NCBI GenBank assembly: GCA_001899285.1
Contig: MKWA01000015.1
Span: 294,919 to 358,918 of the forward strand
Length of the DNA: 64,000 nucleotides
Reading direction: 5' to 3'
Origin: Rhizobiales bacterium 64-17
GTDB lineage: Bacteria; Pseudomonadota; Alphaproteobacteria; Rhizobiales; Xanthobacteraceae
In this document: in pieces, positions 8,436 through 17,034 of the stretch
Position numbering within the stretch: position 1 is the stretch's first letter
Layout of the letters: each line of letters begins with the position of its first letter
The notes under the pieces: model-generated
The model's input: only the letters and a program-made list of their open reading frames with translations
Databases searched by the model: none
What the model was told of the DNA's origin: nothing
Position numbers and translations under genes: made by a program

Positions 8436-9619
8436 GAATCGCGCTGTGGTGGCAGAATGAATCGTGGGGCGGCGTGGATACCCACGCCGTGTCCCTGATC
8501 AATGCGTGGCCGGCGGCCGACGAGTTCGTCATCTTCCACAATGAGCGCAATCCTGGTGTGACGCGTGTGCGTGCGATGCTGCCGGCTGGCATCGTCAAGA
8601 CGGTCGCGGTTCCCGAATGGCATTCGGACGATGCGTCAAGATTGATGCGGGCGGGTCATTCGGTTTTGCTGCCATTGCGATTTTGGCGCTGGAGTGTCCG
8701 CGCGCGACAGGTTCTCGCAGCGCATGGGCCTTTCGACGCGCTCATCGCCAGCAACGGCGGATACCCCGGTGCCTGGACAGCGCTTGCGGCGCTATGGGGT
8801 GCCTCCCGTCTTGGAATCGCCAGGCGCATGCTGCTTGTTCATCACGCGGCATCGGCATTCGGCATTGGTCGTCAGACTTTCGAACGGTTGCTTGATCGCG
8901 CAGTCCAGCGATGGGCGACCGATCTGGTAACCGTATCGCGCGCTACGCGCGAAACCCTGATCCGTATTCGTCATTTCGACACGGAGCGCAACCCGATCCG
9001 GGTGATCCATAATGGCATCGCCGCCACGTCCGCGCCTGCCGCTGCGTCGGATTTGCGTGGCCGGTGGCAGGTCGCGCCCGGCGAGTTTCTGGTGGGCATG
9101 ATCGGACGCATCGAGCGCTATAAAGGTCACGAGGATGTCTTGCTGGCCTTGGCCGAATTGCCGGACGCTCTGCGCGGTCGGATTCGTCTCGTAATCGTCG
9201 GAACCGGGCATGCGGCAGAGCTTGAGCGGTTACGCGCTCTGTCAGAGAGGCTCAGAGTGGCGGATCGCGTGGTGTTCGCGGGATTTGTCGACACGGAATC
9301 CCGTGCCATCGTCCAGCAGTTCGATCTTCTAGTGATGGCGACGAAGGATTTCGAGGGCTTCGGATTGTCGATCGCCGAAGCGATGTCGGTCGGAACGCCC
9401 GTTCTGGCGACGAAAGTCGGCGGTGTCACCGAATTTGCCAATGACAACGTTGCGATGCTCGTTCCGCCGGAGGCCCCGGAAGAGATTGCGCGCGCGCTTG
9501 AAACAGCGGTGCGCGATCCTGCTGCGGGCAAGCAGCGTGCCTCTCGTGCACTTGAACATATCAAGATGTTCAGTGAAACGGCTATGTCTCAACGATTTCA
9601 CAGGCTCCTTTCGCTATGA
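8432..9619 (+). CDS. Glycosyltransferase family 4
   Basis: A 395-residue GT-B glycosyltransferase. [19 protein letters not shown] marks the start of the C-terminal nucleotide-sugar-binding domain, and the E-x7-E retaining motif is present in [23 protein letters not shown]. The start is TTG at 8432, overlapping the stop of the acetyltransferase, and the protein begins directly with the family's MRIALWWQN strand. It should add a sugar from a nucleotide donor to the growing glycan at the cytoplasmic membrane face. Donor and acceptor cannot be predicted. Confidence 0.87.
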   Translation: MRIALWWQNESWGGVDTHAVSLINAWPAADEFVIFHNERNPGVTRVRAMLPAGIVKTVAVPEWHSDDASRLMRAGHSVLLPLRFWRWSVRARQVLAAHGPFDALIASNGGYPGAWTALAALWGASRLGIARRMLLVHHAASAFGIGRQTFERLLDRAVQRWATDLVTVSRATRETLIRIRHFDTERNPIRVIHNGIAATSAPAAASDLRGRWQVAPGEFLVGMIGRIERYKGHEDVLLALAELPDALRGRIRLVIVGTGHAAELERLRALSERLRVADRVVFAGFVDTESRAIVQQFDLLVMATKDFEGFGLSIAEAMSVGTPVLATKVGGVTEFANDNVAMLVPPEAPEEIARALETAVRDPAAGKQRASRALEHIKMFSETAMSQRFHRLLSL

Positions 9620-10179
9620 CCGGTTCGCAGGATTTAAAAGTCAATATCGGAGCGGGAACCGACATCATTCCCGGCTGGGTGAATCACGATGTCGCGGCTC
9701 TGCCGGGCATCGATTGCGTGCATGATTTGAATGTCCGTCCCTGGCCATGGGAGGACGGGAGCGTCAGCGAGATCAAGATATTCGATGTGCTTGAACACGT
9801 TGAAGAGCTGATCCCGTCGATCGAGGAAATCTGGCGCATCCTGAAGCCGGGCGGGCTTTGCCGCATCAGCGTGCCTTACTGGAATTGCTGGTGTGTGTCG
9901 GCGGATCCGACGCATCGGCGCGCCTTCCATGAAACAACCTTCCATTTCTTCGACCCGAATTCTCCCTATTGCAAGGCGCGCCCCTATTACTCGCATGCGC
10001 GCTTCTCGATCGTGGAGGAGCATCTCATCCTGGTGCCGTTCAATCCTTATCTGCTGATCCCCGGCGTGCGCGAGATCGTGGTCAAAAATCCGTTCCCCAA
10101 GCGTATCGTCGGGCTGATCGGCAATTATTTCGTGTCTAACCTGATTCAAGGGTTGCGCGTCGTGTTGCAGAAGGTGTGA
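9616..10179 (+). CDS. Class I SAM-dependent methyltransferase
   Basis: A 187-residue protein of the methyltransferase_11 type. VNIGAGTDIIPGWVNHDV is the variant motif I of glycan-cluster methyltransferases, FDVLEHVEELIPSI is motif IV, and EIWRILKPGGLCRISVP follows as motif V/VI. ATG 9616 overlaps the GT4 stop by four bases and the next gene (rfbG) begins three bases after the stop, so it belongs to the same operon. It probably methylates a sugar hydroxyl of the glycan or of a nucleotide sugar. Confidence 0.78.
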   Translation: MTGSQDLKVNIGAGTDIIPGWVNHDVAALPGIDCVHDLNVRPWPWEDGSVSEIKIFDVLEHVEELIPSIEEIWRILKPGGLCRISVPYWNCWCVSADPTHRRAFHETTFHFFDPNSPYCKARPYYSHARFSIVEEHLILVPFNPYLLIPGVREIVVKNPFPKRIVGLIGNYFVSNLIQGLRVVLQKV

Positions 10180-10182
10180 GCA

Positions 10183-11301
10183 GTGGTTGCCTCGCAATCG
10201 AAACTGGCCGCGGCTTTTTCTGGCAAGACCGTTCTGGTCACGGGCCATACCGGATTCAAGGGGTCATGGCTGAGTGCGTGGCTGCGGCGGCTCGGCGCCA
10301 ATGTAGTTGGGCTATCGATCGATATTCCGACGGAGCCGTCGCACTTCAAGCTGTTGAATATCGCGGGTGAGATCGAGGATATCCGTCACGATGTTCGTGA
10401 TGCCGACGCGGTCGGCGCGGCGATGGCGCGCGTCCAGCCGGATTTTGTCTTTCATCTTGCCGCCCAGCCGCTTGTCAGGCGCGCTTACAATCAGCCGCTC
10501 GAGACGTTTTCCGTCAACGCGATCGGAACCGCGGTCGTGCTGGATTCGCTACGAACATTGAAAAAGCCGTGCGCCGCGGTGATCATCACCAGTGACAAAT
10601 GCTACGACAATGTCGAGTGGGAATGGGGCTATCGCGAGACTGACCTGCTCGGCGGCAAGGATCCCTATAGCGGCTCAAAAGGCGCGGCCGAGCTTGTCAT
10701 CCGTAGCTATCATGCCTCGTATTTCTCGGCCGCCGATCATCCGGTGAGGCTTGCGGTCGGCCGCGCCGGCAACGTGGTCGGCGGCGGCGACTGGGCCGAG
10801 GATCGTCTGGTGCCGGACTGTGTTCGGGCCTGGGCAAATGGCGCGGTGGTGGATATCCGCAGCCCGAATGCGACCCGACCGTGGCAGCATGTGCTTGAGC
10901 CCTTGTCCGGATATCTGTGGCTTGCGGCGTTGCTGTCTCAGGACCGGGCGCTGAATGGCGAAGCCTTCAACTTCGGCCCGGCGGCGACGGACAACTACAC
11001 CGTGGAAGACGTCATTACGGCTATGGCGCAGACGTGGTCCAGCGGCAAGGCGCAATTTGTTGTCCGTGAGCAGACTGGACGCAGTGAAGCCGGGCTGTTG
11101 AAGCTGAACTGTGACAAGGCTTTTGCGCGTCTTGCCTGGCGGCCGACGCTCACTTTCGTGGAGACGGCGCGCATGACCAGCGAATGGTACGACGCGTTCT
11201 ATGCCAATGCCGGCGGGACGGCTGTCCGAACCCATACGACCGCGCAGATCGCGACCTACGAAACCCTTGCCAAAGGCCGGGGGCTCGCGTGGGCAAACTG
11301 A
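10183..11301 (+). CDS. rfbG: CDP-glucose 4,6-dehydratase
   Basis: A 372-residue short-chain (extended) dehydratase that converts CDP-glucose to CDP-4-keto-6-deoxyglucose. The NAD-binding loop is GHTGFKG at 21-27. The catalytic pair is Tyr162/Lys166 in DPYSGSK, with TSDK at 136-139 supplying the Thr and acid. CYDNVEWEWGYRETD and NATRPWQHVLEPLSGYL are characteristic of RfbG rather than RmlB. The start is GTG 10183. The cytidylyltransferase that makes CDP-glucose is four genes downstream at 14450. Downstream steps appear to be handled by the RmlC-like and RmlD-like genes, because no CDP-4-keto-6-deoxyglucose 3-dehydrase (rfbH) is present in the window. Confidence 0.93.
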   Translation: MVASQSKLAAAFSGKTVLVTGHTGFKGSWLSAWLRRLGANVVGLSIDIPTEPSHFKLLNIAGEIEDIRHDVRDADAVGAAMARVQPDFVFHLAAQPLVRRAYNQPLETFSVNAIGTAVVLDSLRTLKKPCAAVIITSDKCYDNVEWEWGYRETDLLGGKDPYSGSKGAAELVIRSYHASYFSAADHPVRLAVGRAGNVVGGGDWAEDRLVPDCVRAWANGAVVDIRSPNATRPWQHVLEPLSGYLWLAALLSQDRALNGEAFNFGPAATDNYTVEDVITAMAQTWSSGKAQFVVREQTGRSEAGLLKLNCDKAFARLAWRPTLTFVETARMTSEWYDAFYANAGGTAVRTHTTAQIATYETLAKGRGLAWAN

Positions 11302-11756
11302 TCGATCGCGTCGTCGTCACGCCGCTTGCCGTCATTCCGCTCGCGGCCGGCGACGTGATGCACGCGATGAAAAGCAGTAGTTCGGGTTACACCGGTTTTG
11401 GAGAGGCGTATTTTTCCTGTCTTGCTCCCGGCGCCATGAAGGGCTGGAAGAAGCATTCCCGCATGACGTTGAACCTCGTCGTCCCGGTCGGTGTTGTACG
11501 CTTTGGGATCGTCGATGCCGACACGCAGGAGGCGCGGCTTTATCAGCTCGGTCCACAAAATTACGCTCGTTTGACCGTGCCGCCGGGTCTGTGGATGGCG
11601 TTTCGCAGCGGCTCAACGGAAACCAGCATCGTTCTCAATCTTGCGGATATCGAACACGACCCGTCGGAAGCGGAAACCTTGGCGCAGGATGCGATGCCGT
11701 TCGACTGGAGCGCTCCCGTGTGGATCATCGGATCGGAGCAAGTTCTCGCGTCATGA
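11289..11756 (+). CDS. RmlC-like cupin, putative 4-keto-6-deoxysugar epimerase/isomerase
   Basis: A 155-residue cupin related to dTDP-4-dehydrorhamnose 3,5-epimerase but shorter than typical RmlC (about 180 residues). GWKKHSRMTLNLVVPVGVVRFGIVD is the RmlC core strand region, with the His after GWKK in the position of the catalytic base region. GTG 11289 overlaps the end of rfbG by 13 bases, and ATGA at 11753 couples it to the next methyltransferase. Placement right after rfbG implies that it acts on CDP-4-keto-6-deoxyglucose, perhaps epimerising C3 and/or C5. This substrate is an inference. A ketoisomerase role of the FdtA/QdtA kind cannot be excluded. Confidence 0.7.
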   Translation: MGKLIDRVVVTPLAVIPLAAGDVMHAMKSSSSGYTGFGEAYFSCLAPGAMKGWKKHSRMTLNLVVPVGVVRFGIVDADTQEARLYQLGPQNYARLTVPPGLWMAFRSGSTETSIVLNLADIEHDPSEAETLAQDAMPFDWSAPVWIIGSEQVLAS

Positions 11757-12691
11757 ATGACCCTATTTCTTTTGTCGACTTTTGTGCCTACGCCGAAAGT
11801 TATGCTCCGTTTCGCTGGGAACTCGGGGATCAAAGCGACTTCCTCCCGGAAGATGTTCGCGGCAAGCACTCGGTTCTGGTGAGTCTGGTCCGTTTCTGGC
11901 TTGTCACCAACGCCGTCCGAAAAGCATGCCCGGATTTTTCCGCGATCGTCGATGTGGGTGCTTATCCGGGAGCCATGATCAAGATCTTGCGGCACTATTT
12001 CCCGCAAGCCTTCGAGTACTGGGCGGTCGGTCTCGGGATGTCTGAGGAATACCGGACGGAGATGCAGAAATTCGGCGGCGCGTGTTTTGAAACCGAAATC
12101 GATCCGGGTTTTGTCGCGCCGGCTCCGCTGCAGGCCTGGCCAATGCGGAACGCCGACTGCGTTCTCTTGCTCGACGTGATCGAGCATCTCGTGAATCCGG
12201 TCGATTGTCTCGATGCCATCAACAATGCGCTGCGGGATGACGGGATGCTGGTCGTAACCACGGACAACATCGCGTCCTTCGCCAATGCCTATCAGATGGC
12301 GAAGAACGGGCGCAGCCCGAACTTGCAGCCGCTGCATTCGAGCCTGATCTATCGTGGTCCCTGGCGGCCGCATTTCCGTGAATTCTCGAAGGAGGAACTG
12401 GCGTTTTACCTCGATTACGCAGGCTTCTCTGTTGTGGAGCATCACTACTTCGAACGACGCCAGGGCGATTACTATTTCGATGCCAACGGCAAGGTCGGAG
12501 TTCACAATCGGTATCACGGCGTCAAGGGAAGTCTGCAGCGCGCGATTCTATCGGTTGCGCCGCATCTCAAGGATCATCAGATCGTCGTGGCGCGTAAAAC
12601 AACCGCGCATGATGAAGCGGTCCGACGCAGACCGAAGCCGACATCGTCGATGGACGAATGGCTGAAGATCTTGTCCGCCGCAAATGCCTGA
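11753..12691 (+). CDS. SAM-dependent methyltransferase
   Basis: A 312-residue protein. IVDVGAYPGAMIKIL is motif I, DCVLLLDVIEHLVNPVDCL motif IV and INNALRDDGMLVVTTDN motif V, the class I methyltransferase pattern. A C-terminal extension of about 120 residues follows, containing FREFSKEELAFYLDYAGF, a segment common in O-methyltransferases of polysaccharide loci. It overlaps the cupin gene by four bases. Probable role: methylation of a deoxysugar or glycan residue made by this cluster. Confidence 0.75.
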   Translation: MNDPISFVDFCAYAESYAPFRWELGDQSDFLPEDVRGKHSVLVSLVRFWLVTNAVRKACPDFSAIVDVGAYPGAMIKILRHYFPQAFEYWAVGLGMSEEYRTEMQKFGGACFETEIDPGFVAPAPLQAWPMRNADCVLLLDVIEHLVNPVDCLDAINNALRDDGMLVVTTDNIASFANAYQMAKNGRSPNLQPLHSSLIYRGPWRPHFREFSKEELAFYLDYAGFSVVEHHYFERRQGDYYFDANGKVGVHNRYHGVKGSLQRAILSVAPHLKDHQIVVARKTTAHDEAVRRRPKPTSSMDEWLKILSAANA

Positions 12692-12739
12692 TAATCATCC
12701 AACTGGTGTTGCGGTCTTTGGCGGCCGTGGTTGCAAGCA

Positions 12740-13528
12740 ATGAATGATATCAAAAAGGTTTTATCGGCGTTTGCCAGTCATGGTTGGCGCGCGCCGCTTC
12801 ATATCCTGTCGGCGCTTCGCCGGCGATGGCTCGCGTGGCGGACGTACCGGGCAATCTCGGATGCCGGTGCTGCGCAGGACCTGAGGTCGGCGTTCAGTCT
12901 GATCTATGACAAGCGATGGTGGGATGCCGGAGGCGAATCTGCCAGCGGGCCGGGTTCGACCCTGCAATTTACCCAGCCGTTCCGGATTCAGTTTCAGGAT
13001 CTTCTCAGCCGCCGGAATATCCGCACGCTGCTTGATGCACCTTGCGGCGATTGGAACTGGATGAAGGAAGTCCAGTTTCCGGAAAATATGAACTACGTCG
13101 GTGGCGATATCGTGCCGCAGATTATCGAACGGTTGCGCGGGACCTATAGCCGTGGCGATCGCAATTTCATCCTTCTCGACATCACCAGAGACGATCTCCC
13201 AGAAGCCGACCTGTGGCTTTGTCGTGATTGCCTGGCGCACCTGTCCTATGCCGATGTGCGAAGGGCGCTGGAAAATTTCGCGAGATCGAAAATCCCATAT
13301 GCGCTTGTCTCCAATTACATTCAACGGGACGCGAATGTGGACATCGCATCGGGCGGCTTTCGCGCGCTCGACCTCAGACTGGCGCCGTTTTATCTTCCGG
13401 AGCCGGCGATCAAGATCAATGACTGGCCTGACGACGATACGGTTCGACAGGTCTGTTTGTGGAGCCGCGAGCAGGTGGCATCCGCACTTGCCAATGTCGC
13501 GACGACGAAAGCTCTGCTTCGATCCTGA
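12740..13528 (+). CDS. Class I SAM-dependent methyltransferase (DAPCGD type)
   Basis: A 262-residue protein starting at ATG 12740; a TTG nine bases upstream is possible. RTLLDAPCGDWNWM is a motif I variant with Asp-Ala-Pro-Cys-Gly-Asp, YVGGDIVPQII motif II and ADLWLCRDCLAHLSYADV motif IV. The N-terminal 60 residues are basic and lack membrane segments. It is in the glycan operon but 48 bases separate it from the gene before, the largest gap in this stretch. Target unknown. Confidence 0.72.
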   Translation: MNDIKKVLSAFASHGWRAPLHILSALRRRWLAWRTYRAISDAGAAQDLRSAFSLIYDKRWWDAGGESASGPGSTLQFTQPFRIQFQDLLSRRNIRTLLDAPCGDWNWMKEVQFPENMNYVGGDIVPQIIERLRGTYSRGDRNFILLDITRDDLPEADLWLCRDCLAHLSYADVRRALENFARSKIPYALVSNYIQRDANVDIASGGFRALDLRLAPFYLPEPAIKINDWPDDDTVRQVCLWSREQVASALANVATTKALLRS

Positions 13529-13546
13529 CATGGTGGGCCTCATCCG

Positions 13547-14419
13547 ATGACCGGGATTTTGCTGCTCGGGGCCGGTGGCGTGTTGGCACGCGCTTTTTCG
13601 GAGCATCTTGCCGATCGGAACGTGGCAAAGGCTGGCCGTCGAGAACTGGAAACGGATTCGGCCGCGGCGCTCGATGGACTGTTCGCGGAATATCAGCCGG
13701 AGCTGGTGATCAACTGCGCGGCGCATACGGATCTTGAAGCCGCGGAAGTCAACCCCGAGCAAGACTTTCAGGCAAATGCGGAGCTTCCGCGGTTGATCGG
13801 CGCGGCTTGTCGAAAGAATGGTGCGACGCTGCTGCATTTTTCCAGCACTGGCTGCTACGGAAGCTGGAAAGAGACGCCATATTCCGATGCTGACGAGTTG
13901 CGTCCGACGACGGCGCATCATCGGGCCAAGGCCGCGGGAGAGGAAGCGGTCAAGCTGTCGGGCTGCCGGTTTCTCGTGCTCAGGACGGGTTGGCTCTACG
14001 GTGGCGTCGCCGGACAACCAAAGAATTTCGTCTGGAATCGGATTGTCGAAGCGCGCGGCAAAGGGGAGATGACATCCGATTCAGTGCAGCGGGGCTGCCC
14101 GACTTTCGCGAACGATCTGGTCCGGCAAGCCATGCTGATGGTCGAGAACGGACTCCAGGGCGTTTTCAATGCCGTCGCCAACGGGAATGCCAGTCGTTAC
14201 GAATATGTGGCGGAAATCGTGGCTTCGGCGGCCCTGCCATGCGTGGTCAAGCCGGGGCCGCGCTTCCAGCGCCGAGCCAGCGTGTCGATGAACGAGATGG
14301 CCATCAACACGCGCCTGAAGGACATGAGTCTGGATATCATGCCCGACTGGAGGGAATCGCTGCACCATTACGTGCGGGTTCTCTTGGGCAGCGAACGCCC
14401 GGATTCGCATCCGGCATGA
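13547..14419 (+). CDS. RmlD-like NAD(P)-dependent sugar reductase with His in place of catalytic Tyr
   Basis: A 290-residue RmlD/SDR-superfamily protein. ILLLGAGGVLARAF replaces the usual GxxGxxG loop, VINCAAHTDLEAAE matches RmlD and HFSSTGCYGS carries the catalytic Ser/Thr. The normal YxxxK pair reads HHRAK at 124-128, so Lys128 is kept while Tyr124 is replaced by His (CAT, one transition from TAT). The enzyme would be expected to reduce the 4-keto group of a nucleotide 6-deoxy sugar, here probably the CDP-linked product of RfbG. Whether it is active with His is uncertain. Its neighbour rfbF starts 30 bases downstream. Confidence 0.75.
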   Translation: MTGILLLGAGGVLARAFSEHLADRNVAKAGRRELETDSAAALDGLFAEYQPELVINCAAHTDLEAAEVNPEQDFQANAELPRLIGAACRKNGATLLHFSSTGCYGSWKETPYSDADELRPTTAHHRAKAAGEEAVKLSGCRFLVLRTGWLYGGVAGQPKNFVWNRIVEARGKGEMTSDSVQRGCPTFANDLVRQAMLMVENGLQGVFNAVANGNASRYEYVAEIVASAALPCVVKPGPRFQRRASVSMNEMAINTRLKDMSLDIMPDWRESLHHYVRVLLGSERPDSHPA

Positions 14420-14449
14420 TGAGCCATCGGATAGGGGAGATTTGATTCC

Positions 14450-15214
14450 GTGAAAGTCGCAATCCTGGCAGGTGGCTTCGGCACCCGGTTGGCCGAGTAT
14501 ACGGAGGCCATTCCCAAACCGATGGTGCCGATCGGAGGCCACCCGATTCTGTGGCACATCATGCAGCGTTACGCTGCATTCGGTCATAAGGATTTCGTTC
14601 TGGCGCTCGGTTATAAAGCCAGCGTCGTCAAAGAGTATTTTCTTAATCATCGCGCGTTGAACAGCGATTTCACGGTTCATCTCGGCACAGGCAAGATCGA
14701 CACGCTGCAATCGGCCGATCTCGATTGGTCGGTGACGTTGGCGGATACCGGGGAGCGTTCGATGACCGGCGGGCGCCTGAAACGGTTGCGGCGCTATCTG
14801 TCCGACGGCACCTTCATGCTGACCTATGGGGACGGGGTCGCGTCGATCGACATCGCGCGGCTGCTGGAATTTCATCGATCCCACAAGAAACTTGTGACCG
14901 TAACGGCGGTTCATCCGGTCGCGCGTTTTGGCGAACTGACATTGACCGGTGACCGGGTCACGGCGTTCCGCGAGAAGCCGCAGGTGGTCGAAGGGTGGAT
15001 CAACGGCGGATTTTTCGTCTGCGAGCCGGAATTTCTTGAATTTATCGCGGGCGACGACACCGTGCTGGAAGCCGGGCCGCTCGAGCGGGCCTCAGCGGCC
15101 GGAGAATTAATGGCTTATCGGCATGATGGCTTTTGGCAGTGTGTCGACACCAAGCGGGATCGCGACTATCTCGATGAGCTGTGGCGGCGGGACGATGTGC
15201 CCTGGCGCGTTTAA
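14450..15214 (+). CDS. rfbF: Glucose-1-phosphate cytidylyltransferase
   Basis: A 254-residue nucleotidyltransferase making CDP-glucose from CTP and glucose 1-phosphate. The signature LAGGFGTRLAEYTEAIPKPM lies at residues 6-25. TYGDGVASID holds the metal-binding aspartate and FWQCVDTKRDRDYLDELW the typical RfbF tail. The length matches the family. GTG 14450 is preceded by GGGGAGA at 14434-14440, a good ribosome site. It feeds RfbG at 10183; the unusual order (rfbG before rfbF with the reductase between) is noted. Confidence 0.93.
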   Translation: MKVAILAGGFGTRLAEYTEAIPKPMVPIGGHPILWHIMQRYAAFGHKDFVLALGYKASVVKEYFLNHRALNSDFTVHLGTGKIDTLQSADLDWSVTLADTGERSMTGGRLKRLRRYLSDGTFMLTYGDGVASIDIARLLEFHRSHKKLVTVTAVHPVARFGELTLTGDRVTAFREKPQVVEGWINGGFFVCEPEFLEFIAGDDTVLEAGPLERASAAGELMAYRHDGFWQCVDTKRDRDYLDELWRRDDVPWRV

Positions 15215-15256
15215 CGGTTCTATTTCGGCTTCTCTGATGCCCGACGCGTGCGGAAC

Positions 15257-16231
15257 ATGACAGCGCCCCGCGTTTCGGTGATCATGAACGGATTCAATGT
15301 CGCGCCCTATGTCGAGGCGGCGTTGAAGTCGGTTTTCGCTCAAACTTCAAGCGATTGGGAAATTGTCTTCTGGGACAATCGCTCGACTGACGGCACGGCG
15401 GAGATCGTGCAGCGTCATGCCAGTCCCAAGCTCCATTATCATCTCGCGCCATCTTTCACCCCGTTGGGAGAGGCGCGGAATCTCGCGATCCGGAAATCGC
15501 GCGGCGCGTTGATCGCGTTTCTGGATTGCGACGATCTTTGGCTTCCGGAAAAGCTGGAGAAGCAGGTGCCTCTGTTCGAGGATCCGGACGTCGGGCTCGT
15601 CTATTCGGATACGGTTTTTTTCAATGCTCGTGGCGACGAGAAACGGATTTATGACGGCGTTCTGCCGGCGCGGGGCCGATGCTTCAAGCAGCTCTTGGGT
15701 CGTTATTTTCTGTCGATGGAGACCATCGTCCTTCGCCGGGAGGCGCTGGAGCAGCAACCCGTCTGGTTCGATCCGCGTTTCAATATGATCCCGGACGCGG
15801 ACCTGTTCCGACGGATTGCGCGCGAGTGGAAGATCGATGGCGTCGCCGATGCACTGGCGCGCTGGCGTGTCCATGGTAGTAGCTGGACGTTCAGGCATCC
15901 CGAATTGTTCCGCACCGAGACGTTGCAGATGCTGGACACGTTTCGTTCGCTCTATCCTGGCTTCGAGACGGATTGTGCGGTCGAGATCGGAGAACTGATG
16001 CAAGTCATCGGTCTGATGGAGGCACGCGACGCCTGGCTGCGCGGCAACAAGTGGCCGCTGGTGCACCATTTCCGCGAGCGGGGCGATTTCAAATCGTTGA
16101 TCCTCGCGTTGGGTGTCGCGGTGTGGCCGGCTTCGCTGGCGGCCCATGCCTTGAGACTTCGGGGAGACGTGGTTCCGGATGAATATTTTTCCACGCGGTG
16201 CGTGGGCGCGGCGTCGGCCGGAGCACCCTGA
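15257..16231 (+). CDS. Glycosyltransferase family 2
   Basis: A 324-residue GT-A enzyme. RVSVIMNGFNVAPYVEAALKSV begins the fold, FWDNRSTDGT replaces the usual VDDxSxDxT, and LIAFLDCDDLWLPEKL holds the metal-binding DxD-like residues. ATG 15257 is used; GTG 15248 would add three residues. It lacks membrane segments and a dolichol-phosphate-type tail, so it is a cytosolic or peripheral transferase adding one residue to the glycan. The next gene begins three bases after its stop. Confidence 0.82.
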   Translation: MTAPRVSVIMNGFNVAPYVEAALKSVFAQTSSDWEIVFWDNRSTDGTAEIVQRHASPKLHYHLAPSFTPLGEARNLAIRKSRGALIAFLDCDDLWLPEKLEKQVPLFEDPDVGLVYSDTVFFNARGDEKRIYDGVLPARGRCFKQLLGRYFLSMETIVLRREALEQQPVWFDPRFNMIPDADLFRRIAREWKIDGVADALARWRVHGSSWTFRHPELFRTETLQMLDTFRSLYPGFETDCAVEIGELMQVIGLMEARDAWLRGNKWPLVHHFRERGDFKSLILALGVAVWPASLAAHALRLRGDVVPDEYFSTRCVGAASAGAP

Positions 16232-16233
16232 AG

Positions 16234-17016
16234 ATGCTGAAAGAATTTATTCGTCGGGCCGACCAGGCCCTTCTTGGCGGCTTGTCGAGCAGGTTGAAGC
16301 AGCAGCTATCCGATTTTCGTCAGGAGCGGCGCTGGCGTGCCGAGGCTGACGTGGGGCCGTCGTATCGGCTCGTCTCCTCCTATCGCGAAAACCGATCGGA
16401 ACTGTTCTGGAAGCTATGTGACACATACGGTTCCGACAAAGCGGAATCGACATCGTTGCACTCGACCCCGAGCGTGTCGCACAGCTATGCGGACTTTTAT
16501 TCGCGGCTGTTTGCGCATTGCCGCGGTGGCGTCACGCGGGTGTTTGAATGCGGCCTGGGAACGAACAATCCCGATTTCGTTTCCAATATGGGTTTGCGCG
16601 GCCGTCCGGGTGCCTCGCTGAGAGTCTGGCGGGATTATTTCCCGAATGCGACCGTCATCGGCGCCGATATCGACCGCGAAGTCCTGTTCAGCGAAGACCG
16701 TATCCAAACCTTTTATGTCGATCAGCTCGATCCCGCCGCGATTGCCTCGTTCTGGCAATCGGTCGGCTTGGATGATTTCGATTTGATGGTCGACGACGGG
16801 CTTCACACCTTTGAGGCGGGCCGCTGTTTGTTCGAGCACTCGATCGGTCATCTCGCACCGAGCGGAATCTATATCATCGAAGACGTGAAGCTCGGAGATC
16901 TGGTGAGCTTCAAACGTTATTTTTCCGGCAAGCCCTATTGCGTCGATTACGTGAACCTGTATCGCCCCCACGCGCCCCTGAGCGACAACAATCTGGTCGT
17001 GATCCGGCGGCCGTAA
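16234..17016 (+). CDS. Class I SAM-dependent methyltransferase (macrocin-methyltransferase-like)
   Basis: A 260-residue protein. GSDKAESTSLH near residue 60 and HSYADFYSRLF are the N-terminal features of a methyltransferase group found in antibiotic and glycan clusters. VFECGLGTNN is motif I, VIGADIDREVLF motif II, and FDLMVDDGLHTFEAGRCLFEH the acidic motif IV. ATG 16234 follows the GT2 stop immediately; a frame extension upstream overlaps the GT2 gene and is not needed. It is the last gene of the lower-GC block. Probably an O-methyltransferase for a sugar residue. Confidence 0.72.
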   Translation: MLKEFIRRADQALLGGLSSRLKQQLSDFRQERRWRAEADVGPSYRLVSSYRENRSELFWKLCDTYGSDKAESTSLHSTPSVSHSYADFYSRLFAHCRGGVTRVFECGLGTNNPDFVSNMGLRGRPGASLRVWRDYFPNATVIGADIDREVLFSEDRIQTFYVDQLDPAAIASFWQSVGLDDFDLMVDDGLHTFEAGRCLFEHSIGHLAPSGIYIIEDVKLGDLVSFKRYFSGKPYCVDYVNLYRPHAPLSDNNLVVIRRP

Positions 17017-17034
17017 GTTGGTGAACTAAAACAA

